Shown here: positions 11,913 to 22,473 of the stretch, piece after piece
Layout: each line of letters begins with the position of its first letter
How positions within the stretch are numbered: position 1 is the stretch's first letter
DNA from: Gigaspora rosea
Lineage: Eukaryota > Glomeromycota > Glomeromycetes > Diversisporales > Gigasporaceae
Assembly: GCA_003550325.1 (NCBI GenBank)
Contig: QKWP01002097.1
Coordinates: forward strand, 11,987 to 75,986
Length of the DNA stretch: 64,000 bases
Direction: 5' to 3'
The notes under the pieces: generated by a model
The model's database searches: none
Told to the model about the DNA's origin: nothing
What the model saw: only the letters and a program-made list of their open reading frames with translations
Translations under genes and position numbers: made by a program

Positions 11913-11963
11913 NNNNNNNNNNNNNNNNNNNNNNNNNNNNNNNNNNNNNNNNNNNNNNNNNNN
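11913..11963. other. Assembly gap in T-rich hairpin centre
   Basis: A run of 51 N within poly-T stretches alternating with TTTTTTAGA-like units, inside the 9093-12181 element. Confidence 0.95.
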
Positions 11964-12606
11964 TTTTTTTTTAAAGAATATAATTTTGTTTTTTTTAAAA
12001 AATATAACTTTGTTTTTTTTTTTTTAGAGAATGTTAGTTATATTTTAAAAAAAGTTAAAATTGAATAAAAGTTTTATCTAATATTAAAATATAGCTTATA
12101 TATACCAATATAAAAGTGCTAACCAAAAAAAAATTTACTATGATGCTCAAATATAAGCCCATATAGATTATTTAGGGTCCTAAGAGTTTGGTTTGACGTC
12201 CATATATGTGCATTACTTACTATTGTATAAGCTTTCTCTTTAAGCTTTTTAGCGATTCTATACAATTTCTATAAACTATTTTTTCACATATAACTTTATA
12301 TTTTGGTTATAAGCTATTAACAAACTTTATAAATTCTTTGTGCTTGACTATTCGAAATAGGTATGAATATCTAATAATCATTTCTACTATTTTATGTCAA
12401 CTTTTTTCTTGGCAAAACTTATAATTTACAAGACCTACTCCAAATAATTGCAACATTTGCTAAAATTCAAATATTTTTTATATTTTGTATTTTTCAAATG
12501 ACAAATTAATAAACTAGTTCTAGTTGTATTATCATATTTTAAACTATTTCTATAGTATAAGCATATCGCAAAATTTTCTAAATTATATAAATCATATTAA
12601 CTAATT

Positions 12607-12762
12607 AGGACCCCGAAATATATATAGATTAGTTTGTGTTCGTATGCAGATTATTTCTATTTATAGTAATTTTTTGCTTATTTTTAAAATTTTTTTGCAT
12701 ATTATACTATTTTGGGTAATTTTAAGATTAACCTGATCTATCTATGTATATTTCAGGATTCT
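12607..12762. mobile_element. hAT-type MITE, AGGACCCC family, 8-bp TSD
   Basis: 156 bp, starting AGGACCCCGAAATATATATA and ending TATTTCAGGATTCT. Flanked by perfect 8-bp AACTAATT at 12599-12606 and 12763-12770. Same family as 421-599. Confidence 0.8.
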
Positions 12763-13105
12763 AACTAATTCACCAAATTAAAAACTATAACATGTAAAGC
12801 AAATATTTTACCCTTTTAAAGATTATTTTTAAAGGGAATTAGTATATAGTGCACCATGCGCTGTAGTGCATCGGTTTGATGATCACTGATATGTGATAGT
12901 GGAGAATAAAAGTATCGATTAAACAATTGCAAATCTGTAATAGCGAAAAGTAAAATAACCTGTAGTTGAGTTGTACAAATTATGCATTTAATTAATATAA
13001 ATGAAAAATGTAAACAAAGACAAGGTTACTTTTTTGCTAACAAAGCAAAAGCAAAAGTCTACGTAAAAGTAATTACAACCGGTATAAAAATTCATAGTAC
13101 AAATA

Positions 13106-13278
13106 CACTTTACTCTGGTTATACTGACATCTGGATATAACGATATCATAGTAAAATCTTTCTATACTGATATTTTTTTTCAAAAATTTAATATAAAATG
13201 TCAGTATAACTCACTGTATCGACATTTTGAATTTTTTTACTAATGAACCAAAAATGTTGATATAACCAGAGTGACGTG
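13106..13278. mobile_element. MITE with ACTCTGGTTATA ends, TA target
   Basis: Left end CACTTTACTCTGGTTATACT and right end (inverted) CACGTCACTCTGGTTATATC, flanked by TA at 13104-13105 and 13279-13280. 173 bp, non-coding, Tc1/mariner-type by TA and end style. It lies just upstream of the MULE transposase start. Confidence 0.65.
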
Positions 13279-14493
13279 TACTTAACACGTTGTTTTATTG
13301 TAGTTTATTAGCTCCTGGTGTAACCTATACAAGTACATACATAAGTACGTATGACGTGCATATGTTGCAGTTACTTTCTCTCAAGCCGTAACAGTAATAT
13401 TTGCTATACGATTTCTGCTATTTATTGCCCCAAGCTATTTGAGAATAAATAATGACAAATATGGCATACGATAGTCCAAATAAAGTAAGTAAGAAAAACC
13501 CAAATGAAGCAAGTGACACAAGTGACATTGAACAGGAAAGTTGGGTCAATGAAGCAGGCCAGGAAAACGAAGCCGGTGAAGCAAGTGAAGAAAGTGTAAG
13601 CTCTTTTGAAGCATTAAGTCATAATAGAGGAGAGTCAAATAACTTAGATATAGTTTCAGTAAAAATAGGGGATCTGTTTAAGGATTTTAAATGTGCTGAA
13701 GAACATATACAACGATATGCAGAGTTTAAAGGGTTTAAAACACGGTTGGGTCGAAAGTACTGCAATGGGAACAGACAAAGTGATGAGGAAAAAAACAATC
13801 TACTGCCAATATTCTGGTCAATATAAAGCAAAAAATCCAGAAAATCCTGGAACTTCTGTTAGACAGGGTTGTCTGTGGCACATTAATCTTTCACGACCAC
13901 TTAAGCAAAATCCAAATTCGCTTGTTTATATAACAACATTAATGGATGAACATAACCATGAGTTGTACGTCAAAGCACTACAATTTGAGAAATTAAAGGC
14001 ATTTACTAAGGAAATACAAGATGATATTGCATTTTATGTGAAAAAATATAATTTTGGTGCAACCATTATTAAGCAAATTTTTAATGAAAAATATCCGTTA
14101 CATCCAATTTTTCCTCAAGACCTTTATGCTGAGATCAAGAGAAACAAGCCATCCATACAATTTGTTGAAAGTGATGCAGCTCGCTTTTATGAGGAATTAT
14201 TGTCCAAACAATGTGAAGATTTATGGTGGTTCATAAAAGCAAAGTAGGAAATTGAGACAAGCACACTTGTTGGTATTTTCTGGATGAGTCCAGATCAAAT
14301 TTTATTATGGTGTGAATTTGGAGATACAATAGGCCATGACAACACTGCGGGACAAATTGATATAATATGCTACTATCAATCTTTGTAGTATTAGATAATA
14401 CAGTCATCCCTTCCTATAGTCATCTCCCATATAATCACTAACTCCATACAATCACATGGTTTTTGGTTACCATTTTTTTTGTTATTAAAAACC

Positions 14494-15169
14494 CTTCTAT
14501 ATAGTCACAAATGCTTATAATCACTATCACACATATTTTTATATTTATAGATGTTTTTTAATAGTAAAATTCCTTCCATACAATTATACGGTAAAAACAT
14601 TTTTAGATGTAAACACACTTTCCAATAGAGCTGCTACCCAGATAAGGTTAACCAGGACCCTGAATAATCTATGTGAGGTCATAGTTGAAAAATAGCTAAT
14701 GGAGTGCTGTTTTTTAAAAAAGGTTATATTTGAAAAGTAGGTATTGGAGAAAAAGATTATATTTGAAAATGGGTAATGGGTAAAATGAGTATATTTGAAA
14801 GAATGATTATGGGGTAATTTTTATAAATGTTATATTTGAAATGTACTAATGAAAAATTGAGCTATAATAGTAACCTGGTAGGTAAAAAGAAGAGGGGAAA
14901 GGAAGAGAGGGGTANCTTCTATATAGTCACAAATGCTTATAATCACTATCACACATATTTTTATATTTATAGATGTTTTTTAATAGTAAAATTCCTTCCA
15001 TACAATTATACGGTAAAAACATTTTTAGATGTAAACACACTTTCCAATAGAGCTGCTACCCAGATAAGGTTAACCAGGACCCTGAATAATCTATGTGAGG
15101 TCATAGTTGAAAAATAGCTAATGGAGTGCTGTTTTTTAAAAAAGGTTATATTTGAAAAGTAGGTATTGG
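14494..15169. repeat. Probable assembly duplication across a single N
   Basis: 14494-14747 and 14916-15169 (254 bp) read as identical, and the second copy begins immediately after the lone N at 14915. This pattern is expected when two overlapping contig ends are scaffolded without merging. Confidence 0.8.
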
Positions 15170-15236
15170 TTTTTTTTTTTTTTTTTTTTTTACTATGATG
15201 CTCAAATATAACCTCACATAGATTATTCGAGGTCCT
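14654..15236. mobile_element. hAT-type MITE with 8-bp GGTTAACC duplication
   Basis: Ends AGGACCCTGAATAATCTATG and inverse GATTATTCGAGGTCCT; perfect 8-bp GGTTAACC at 14646-14653 and 15237-15244. The left half carries repeated TATATTTGAAAA units. The centre contains a single N (14915) and a duplicated segment that is probably an assembly artefact, so the true length is uncertain. Confidence 0.75.
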
Positions 15237-15274
15237 GGTTAACCCGTATGGGTCATGAAATTTAACAGGTTATG

Positions 15275-15376
15275 CAGGTCACGGGTCAGAATTAAGCCAA
15301 CTTGGGTCATATAAGTAAAATGGATCAGGTCACGGGTTAGAATTAAGCCAACTTGGGTCATATAAGTAAAACGGGT
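15275..15376. repeat. 51-bp direct duplication
   Basis: Two nearly identical copies of a unit starting CAGGTCACGGGT and including AATTAAGCCAACTTGGGTCA, at 15275 and 15326. Confidence 0.75.
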
Positions 15377-15379
15377 ATG

Positions 15380-17150
15380 AAATATGTGTTTACAAAAAAA
15401 GATATCTAATACCATAAAACATGTACGTACGTACATACATACCTGATACATAGAATTTTTATTTTTTATCATTATTCTAAATAAAACAGGTTTTAAGTTA
15501 GATAAGCATAATTAATAATGCATGAGCATAAATAGTTTAAAGTAGTGTCTTAAACTCCAATTTATATTGCTTCAAAACTGTGCCAAGTGTGTTTCAAAGC
15601 ATGAATTAACAGGCTTAAGCAAGACCGATTCATTTTATTTATTTATACGTGCATGTCTTATTTAGTAAAACTTGGTGTTGCATATATTTGCGTTAACCCA
15701 AAATTAGAAAAGCATTACCATAGTTGAAAATTCGGGTATCAAATGAATATAGTGAATATAAAGATAACATCTATAATAGCAAATATAGAGTCTTAACGAA
15801 TATTTATATTAATGGCATGAAAGTATAAAATGCTACTTTTTTTTTCTAAAAAAAAAGAATTCTTTAAATATAAACTTTGAAGTATAAAAGTAGAAGTATC
15901 CAAGCGGCCTTTTATACCTTTAACACAAGCCAAATTCGTATTCTGTTGTCTTGCCCATAGTAATCATCAAAAATAAGTCTCGATCATAAGAAAAAATAAA
16001 ATGTAATTTATAACACAGTCTTAGGTCAACATATCAATCCAATTAATAATCCCTTGATTATAGTTGTTAGATGGAAGCTTGATAAGAAAAGTTGAAACGT
16101 AGGCTCTAAATGATGAAATCTCTATCGAAAGTCGAAACCTTAAATCTTTCTGATGAAATTCGAAACTCTCAAATCCTTCTGACGAAAGTTGAAACCCAAC
16201 CTTAAAGTGACGAAACCCTAGTGGTTCTGCTAAAAAAAAAAAGTGAAGGTTATTAAAAAATCTGTTAAAACCTTTGTTTTCGGCAAAGGTAAGCTATTAA
16301 TATAAATAAATTCTACAAATTTATATATTTAAACAAAAAAAACAATTTATTATTATTGAGGCTTTTTAAGCTTTTAATTTATAATCTGATGTAAAAAAAA
16401 ACCAAGAGAATAATACTCAATGTTATAAATAAATATAGGATAAAATGTCCATAAAAGCAACTAAAAATACATGTTTCGATACACACTAATCCTTTTTAAC
16501 GATTCGAAAGATTTTTTTTGAAGTACATGTACATGTAACATGTAACATATATATAAAAACGGAAAAGCAATGAATATTGCGAGGAATTATTTCAATGTTC
16601 AAATGCACAAGCATAGCACAAATTACCATAAGCAGGGGAATATTAAAGCCAGATGCCATTTAGAGATACATTTTTGATGCAGTTAGGGTTAGAAGGTTAG
16701 ATATCAATAATGCAATTTATATAGTATATAGAACATTATGTGAAGTAACCTGGCCTTAACGGTTCCCTCTCCCAATTTCAGGTGTTACAAAGGTAATAAC
16801 TGATTGTCATTTAACCTGTATCGATTATTAAGACAAATTAAACCGCATTTTTTGGATTAGTAGAATTTATATTAAACAAGTATATGTGGGTTTTAGAAGG
16901 TTAACTATAACATTTCACGTCTTATAGACACAACAACAATTGGCATTACTAAAATACAATTAATCATAACTTTAATTCAGGCCATGTTTTGCCATAAGTC
17001 ATGTAAATGTTGTACCTGTAGTTTTTACTAATAAATAAATAGCATTTTTTATTTTTACCTCTATTAAATCACATTTTTAATTTTTAATATAAGCTATGGT
17101 TATATAGAGGTAACCTTTGTAAAGTCACACTTCTTTACAATCACCCAAGT
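15380..17150. other. Interior of TA element, no gene recognised
   Basis: AT-rich DNA without long frames. Around 16080-16230 variants of GATGAAA/CGAAAGTYGAAACC recur irregularly (a short degenerate repeat). Near the right end, AAGTCACACTTCTTTACAAT lies just inside the terminus. Confidence 0.4.
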
Positions 17151-19440
17151 GGTATGTGCCCAACTGTGTGATTATATGGGAGGACGACTGTAACATGCAA
17201 TTTAGAATTATTGCACAAGCATTAATGAGTGATGAGACTACAGATTCTTATGAATGGGTGCTACACATGACTAAAATGCAATACAAGGCCGAACACCTAA
17301 TATAATTATTACTGATGGGGGCCCTGCTATGGAGCATGCGATTATTATTGAGTATCCACTGGCACGTCACCTCCTTTGTATTTGGCATATAAAGGAAAAT
17401 ATTAAAAAAGCACTTTGCGAAAAAATGAATAATTCATTTGCAGATTTTTACTCTGCATTTTGGAAATTCCGTAATGCTGAAACTCCTGATACTTTCAATT
17501 ATTACTGGAGAGAGATGGTTACAAATTATCCAACAGCATTAGAATATCTTAAAAGACAGTTGTATAAGCAATGTAAAGCATGGGCACGTGGGTTTACAAC
17601 AATGTTATTTACACTTGGAATTGAGTCAACATCATTCGTAGAAAGCCAGAATGCTTGTATAAAATGCGTTTTTGAAAATAGTAATACTTCTCTTTGTGAA
17701 CTTGGTAAAGTTATAATGAATCACATTGAAGAACAACAAAAAAAAACAATATGAAGATTGGACACATGGTATTCCTTCAACATCAAATATTGTGACAGTC
17801 TTTCCAACTATTGAAGCACTTATTAGGCATTATTTACGGCCAAATATTATATAATTTTTGCTTAATCAAATGAAATAAAGAGTCTATTATATTGCATTAC
17901 ATTCTAGTATGGAAGAGGGCGAAAATATGTCTATTAATGAGCCATCTTAGCATGAAGATATAGAAGATGAAATGGATAGTGTATCTATATGTGCAAAATT
18001 TCTTTTACAACAATTAGACTATTCTAGCATTGTTGAAGTTTGGAATATTTCACAAGTTACGTGTCAGAATGTAAATCATATAGTGTTTTGTCTAAAAAAT
18101 GGGTCATACTGTTGTACATGTTTACTTTAGCAAAAAAAAGGACTTATTTGTTAGCACTATTTTCATTTAATGAATATCACGCAAATAGCATGATTTCATA
18201 TGAATCTTATTGCTTCTAGATGGATTCCTAAAGAATATTGTCAGAATGTAGTAGCTGAAGGTGATCATTTTGGGCAACAGTTTGTTGATAGCATTATAGA
18301 AAATGAAAACAGAAAAAACAAAAGCACAAGTTATAATTGGAATCAACCATTTTATGATACGAATGAGCAAGAAAACAATACAAATGAAGGTTTTGCTAAT
18401 GAACTATTATTTTATAGAAAAGTATGAGGTTTGGCGCATACTGCAACAAACAAGTGTTTATTGCATCATGATAAGGAATTTATTAAGATTATTAAAAACT
18501 ATTTGGCAAGTATACATAAACGTAAAAATAATCTTATTTGACGAAATAGGCGAAATTCTGATTTAGATGATTCAAATAAAGAAAATAAGTCAATAAATGT
18601 TCAACTTAGAAATCCATGAAAAGTAAATACAAGAGGCAGACCAAAATCCGTAAGTCATCATAACAATGAGACAAATAGAAAAAATAAAAGTACAATGCAA
18701 GAATTGATGACTTATAAAAAGAGAAAACGTGAACCAAATCTTTGTAGTAATTGTAAAAAACCAGGTCACAACATTGCTAGATGTCCTAAAAAAAATGTAT
18801 AGCAAACAAATGAGAAAGAAACAGATGAAGAGACATACAAAGAGACAGATGAAGAGATAGACGAAGAGATGGAGTAACATAATATATAGCTTATTTTTCT
18901 ACATACAAATAGCATTTTAGGTATAATATCATAGTAATTATAAGGCTATAATGAAATTACCAAAATTACTACTTGGTTTTTTATTAGTATCACTTCTGTT
19001 TATATTCGTTCTTGTTTTTTTGCAGTTCAGCTAATATTTAGCATTAGTGATTTGTTTATAAATAAAGTCGTATGTAAATGTAAAGTTAAATAAATGTTAG
19101 TGTAATACTATAAATAAAGCTGCATGTAAATGTAAAGTTAAATAAACGTAAGTTAAATAAACATTAGTGTATACTATAAATAAAGCCGCATGCAAATGTA
19201 AATTTAAATAAAATACTATAAGGATTTTAGATTAGGGTTAGGGTTGGGGTTAGGGTCAGAACTAGAGTTGGGTTAGGGTTCGAATTTAAAGTAATATTGC
19301 AAGGGGCATTTTTGTTAAAAATGCAACAGGGGTTACCCTAGTAAAATTTTGAGGACCATAAAGGGTGCACTGCAGTGCAAGTGCACTATATTCCAAAATC
19401 TATTTTTAAAATATTCTTTTTTTAAAAACCCATAATTCAG

Positions 19441-20151
19441 ACCCATGGGTCGATAGCATAGTGGCTATGCTCCCGGGTCGTTAAGTCGCTCCAGTCACAA
19501 GATCACTGGTTCAAGTCCTACCAGAAACATAATTCTATACAAGATCATAAGACGAATAGTTTGGACTAGGATACAAGGACCACGATTGGTGACACAGCCA
19601 CATAGCGTGTGTGATTTCTCGATTTGGATACTTCCGGTGAAACTCTAGTTGAATTTGGATACTTCCAGTGGAATTCCGGTTAAAGGCAAAGTTCCAGTGA
19701 AACCCTCTGGTTAAATAAGGTCAGCTGGTTGTAAAAACTGGTTGTGAATATCTACGAAGTACGTCATATGATCTTAATAAAGAAAAGAGCTGCAGAATCT
19801 GGACCTAGGAAGACCTGCCTTAATCCGAAGCAGAAAGACGACCGAAGCAAGGGACTAAAGTCTGTCTTAATAAGCTGGACAGAAAGCTGAATAGTTCTGT
19901 ACCTTCTCTGGGACGAAAATTTCTGAAAGGACTGAATGGGTTTGGAAGTCGGAACGCCAGATGGACATGGTAAGAATAGGAAAGGGTCCGGCGGACCTGA
20001 GTACGAATTAGGGATGTATGGACGATTCTTAGATAGTTCAGTTAAAATTAGAAAAATAGATTATCAAACATGTAATAATAAATTGATCTTAATAAATGAG
20101 CACCAAACCATGCCCCTAGTATAGTGAACTAGGGTTAAAAAAAACCCCCCA
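19441..20151 (+). mobile_element. Second tRNA-headed SINE-like retroposon
   Basis: The head resembles a class II tRNA with a long variable arm. An A-box-like TAGCATAGTGG lies at 19454-19464 and a B-box-like GGTTCAAGTCC at 19508-19518. The body runs to an A-rich tail (about 20137-20144). Imperfect direct repeats (CATAATTCAG at 19431-19440, CATAATTCTG at 20152-20161) suggest the target duplication. The body differs from the 31.6-kb SINE type. A 62-codon frame (19936-20124) lies in the body and is probably incidental. A and B boxes imply internal RNA polymerase III promotion. Confidence 0.65.
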
Positions 20152-20279
20152 CATAATTCTGAATTGTTTCTTTATTAATCTTTTTTTTAGAATTTTTGTT
20201 AATTACTTCAAAACTTTTATTAGTTACTTTAGGACTTTTGTTAGTTGTTTTAGAATTTTTGATTAGAGCCATGTTATTA

Positions 20280-20530
20280 ATCATATGGGGTCTTTGCTAG
20301 AAAAACCACAGTTAGACTATTTAAATCTTGACAATAAAATTTGAAATTGCTAGCTATTTATTAATCCAATTTGAATAAACTTTTTTTTATTTTATAAAGC
20401 TATTTAAGCTTTATAAAATAAAAAAAAGTTTATTCAAATTGGATTAATAGATAGCTAGCAATTTCAAATTTTATTGTCAAAATCTAAATAGTCTTTAACT
20501 GTGGTTTTCCTAACAAAAACCCCATATGAT
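20280..20530. mobile_element. Near-perfect 251-bp foldback element
   Basis: Arms of about 120 bp, from ATCATATGGGG at 20280 and its inverse ending 20530, are almost fully complementary around a few-base centre near 20398-20402. TA flanks at 20278-20279 and 20531-20532. No ORF. A transcript would fold into one long hairpin. Confidence 0.75.
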
Positions 20531-20532
20531 TA

Positions 20533-21230
20533 TTTTTTATCAAAGGTCTACCCATTCTCTTTCTCTTAAGTCAGATTCCTTATATATAATTTCACTTTTT
20601 TTTACTCTCACTCTCTTTAAAAAATCATTTGATTTTTTGTTACTTCTTTTATTTCAAAGTTTTTATTATTTGCTGTTATTTTGAAGCTTTCATTTTCACT
20701 TATGGCAGAATAAATGCTTTGTATTTCTAATAATAGATTGTAGTTGTCTAATTTAAAATAGACAATATCTAACTTCTTTAGGTCAAAATAATGCTGATAT
20801 ACTATAGTCCATCTTTTTAATACAGTGGCCTACCATATTATTGTGGACACTTTTCAAAAATTTATACAGAGCTAAATATATAAGGTATCAAGCTAAAAAT
20901 TAAATTATACATTCTTTAAATTATACCTTTTAAATAAAAAAAAGTTTAAAAAATTTTATGCTACAGTTTTTAAAATAATTAAGTTTAAGTAAATTTTTAA
21001 ATTTTTGCATTTGACCAGTTTTCTAAATTTTAATATAGTTTTCATAATAAACAAAATTACTAAATATAGTAATAGATAAATTTAAATTTTTTATTAATAA
21101 ACTAGCAATTTTTTTAAATAAATTTATTTAGTATAACAAAATGCACATATCTTTAAAATTTTATAATTTTTCAAAAAAATTTTATAATTACTATATATAG
21201 TAATAAAATTACTATATTTAGGGAATGGCT
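20533..21230. other. AT-rich spacer
   Basis: No frame, RNA gene or clear repeat pair that I can support. Confidence 0.4.
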
Positions 21231-21488
21231 AAAGCCAGGTGCGTTTATATGTTTTTGATTATTTAATTAAAATTAAGGTAAGGGTTAGTTAGGGGTTAGG
21301 GTTAGGCTTAACTTATAAATAAAATTGTCTTCCCGACATTTTTTATTAATGCTCCTAGACAGGTTTAGACACTCGTTTTTTGTATTTTCGGTGTTTTTCA
21401 CTTTTTTTCTTTGTTTTTGTCTCGTTGGGCTGATCCGTAAAGCTCAAATTTTGCGATTTGAGTGGCTGCACTGCCCGATTTAAGTAGT
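21231..21488. mobile_element. Degraded copy of the 284-bp MITE
   Basis: Aligns with 32824-33107: both contain a TTAGGG-rich stretch, then CTTCCCGACATTTTTT, a TTTGACACTCG-like block and GGGCTGATCCG. The terminal repeats have decayed, so no TSD is visible. Confidence 0.6.
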
Positions 21489-22009
21489 TATATATATAAA
21501 TGTTGAGATTATCTTTATTTGTTTTTACATATATACTAAGAGTTGTAATTATGATGTTAATATAATGTTTATTTTTTTAATACGTATAGGGTATATCAAT
21601 ATATAAATTTGAAATTTTATTAATTTTATTTTTATGAAGTAATTGTCTTTACTTTATTATATATGAAATGAAACTGAAATGTTTATATGTATATATTTAG
21701 GTAGTTAAAAAACTTTTTTTGCTAAAAAAAAATCCGAGCTTGGTCTATTTAAGGGTAGAGGGTATGTAGATCATTTCTATTAATAAACTAGTAACTAAAA
21801 ATTTTATATTTAATAATAAAGAAATTTTTTTATTAAGTAACCATATTAAATTTTTAAATAAAATTGTAGAGGAGGTTTTTCTGATTCTAACAGAGGTCGA
21901 GTCATTAAAATTGGCCCAGTACGGTGCGGGACACCTAAAGGCAACCCTAAATTTGAATATTTTCAAAATGTTATCGAACGTTATATAGATGTGTTACAAA
22001 AAAAAGGGG

Positions 22010-22052
22010 GCCGCTATTTTGTAGCCAAACCTGTTTGCTACAAAATAGCGGC
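22010..22052. repeat. Perfect 16-bp stem hairpin in transposon 5' region
   Basis: GCCGCTATTTTGTAGC at 22010-22025 and its exact inverse at 22037-22052 enclose an 11-base loop, upstream of the transposase start. Confidence 0.85.
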
Positions 22053-22473
22053 TTGTTTTTAAAAATACAATTACCTGTTATCAAGATAAATCCGGTTAAA
22101 AAAGGTGCATTTTCATATGACCGACGGAAAATGGGACAGACGTGACCGAAATTATCCAATCAAATTGTATTTTACATTTGATTGTCTAATAATTGGTCAC
22201 ATACTTTATTAAAATTAATTAAATTGATGCAAACTATCGATACTATGCAGCAGAACACTTTTATGATTATGCCTTAACAATAAGAGAAGAGTGAGCGAGA
22301 CGAAAAGGCGAGACGAAACAAAAGGTGAGACGAAACGAAAGGCGAGACAAAACGAAAGGCGAGACAAAACGAAAAGGAGAGATGAAACTAGACAATTTGG
22401 AGATTATTTGAATTTAAAAAAAAAAAAAATAAAACAAAATAAAATAAAAAAACCGCTTTAAAAAAAATGGACC

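Larger units (their letters stand above)
9093..12181. mobile_element. hAT-type MITE containing a SINE and two MITEs
   Basis: Ends of the AGGACCC family: AGAACCTTGAACAATCTATA on the left and GATTATTTAGGGTCCT on the right. The flanks AAGAGTCT (9085-9092) and AAGAGTTT (12182-12189) match in 7 of 8 positions. The left and right sequences with repeated TATATTTGAAAA align with the copy at 14654-15236, except that a SINE (about 9245-11503) splits this one in the middle. The right half holds an assembly gap. Confidence 0.65.
14401..17190. mobile_element. TA-flanked non-autonomous DNA element inside the MULE
   Basis: Starts CAGTCATCCCTTCCTATAGT and ends with the inverse of CAGTCGTCCTCCCATATAAT, flanked by TA at 14399-14400 and 17191-17192. 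CAGT tips and TA targets fit the Tc1/mariner-pogo group. Removing the element and one TA joins codons Leu-Asp-Asn to Asn-Met-Gln-Phe-Arg in the MULE transposase frame, so the borders are exact. The 2.79-kb interior has no transposase frame. It contains a nested hAT MITE, a 51-bp direct duplication (15275-15376) and an assembly join. Confidence 0.85.
13452..18800 (+). pseudogene. MULE (FAR1-type) transposase, broken by insertion
   Basis: Domains in order: an acidic N-terminus from ATG 13452; a FAR1-like DNA-binding region (GDLFKDFKCAEEHIQRYAEF near 13670, then KKTIYCQYSGQYKAKNPENP after a frame change near 13750); WFIKAK then TAG at 14245 followed by WMSPDQILLWCEFGD; after the insertion, RIIAQALMSDETTDSYEW, then ITDGGPAMEHA (catalytic Asp codon at 17314) and HLLCIWHIKENIKKAL of the MULE transposase core, with GIESTSFVESQNA further on. 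A SWIM-type zinc finger (NGSYCCTC...GLIC.HYF) follows near 18100-18170, and a CCHC zinc knuckle (CSNCKKPGHNIARC) near 18741-18790. At least three frame changes and several stops make it non-functional. Such proteins cut and join MULE ends in the nucleus. Confidence 0.8.
12834..19400 (+). mobile_element. Mutator-like element (MULE), interrupted
   Basis: Terminal repeats share ATATAGTGCAC followed by TGYRCTGYAGTGCA: left from 12834, right ending 19400 and inverted. The 10-bp direct repeat TATTTTTAAA lies at 12824-12833 and 19401-19410; Mutator elements usually make 9-11 bp duplications. The first few terminal bases match poorly, so the exact tip is uncertain. The element encodes the MULE transposase remnant (13452-18800) and contains a 173-bp MITE and a 2,790-bp TA element. 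Without the latter the element is about 3.8 kb. Confidence 0.7.

Noticed and set aside
14646..15244. PiggyBac-type TTAA insertion
   Set aside because: The palindromic GGTTAACC contains TTAA, but all eight bases are duplicated and the ends match the 8-bp-TSD AGGACCC family.
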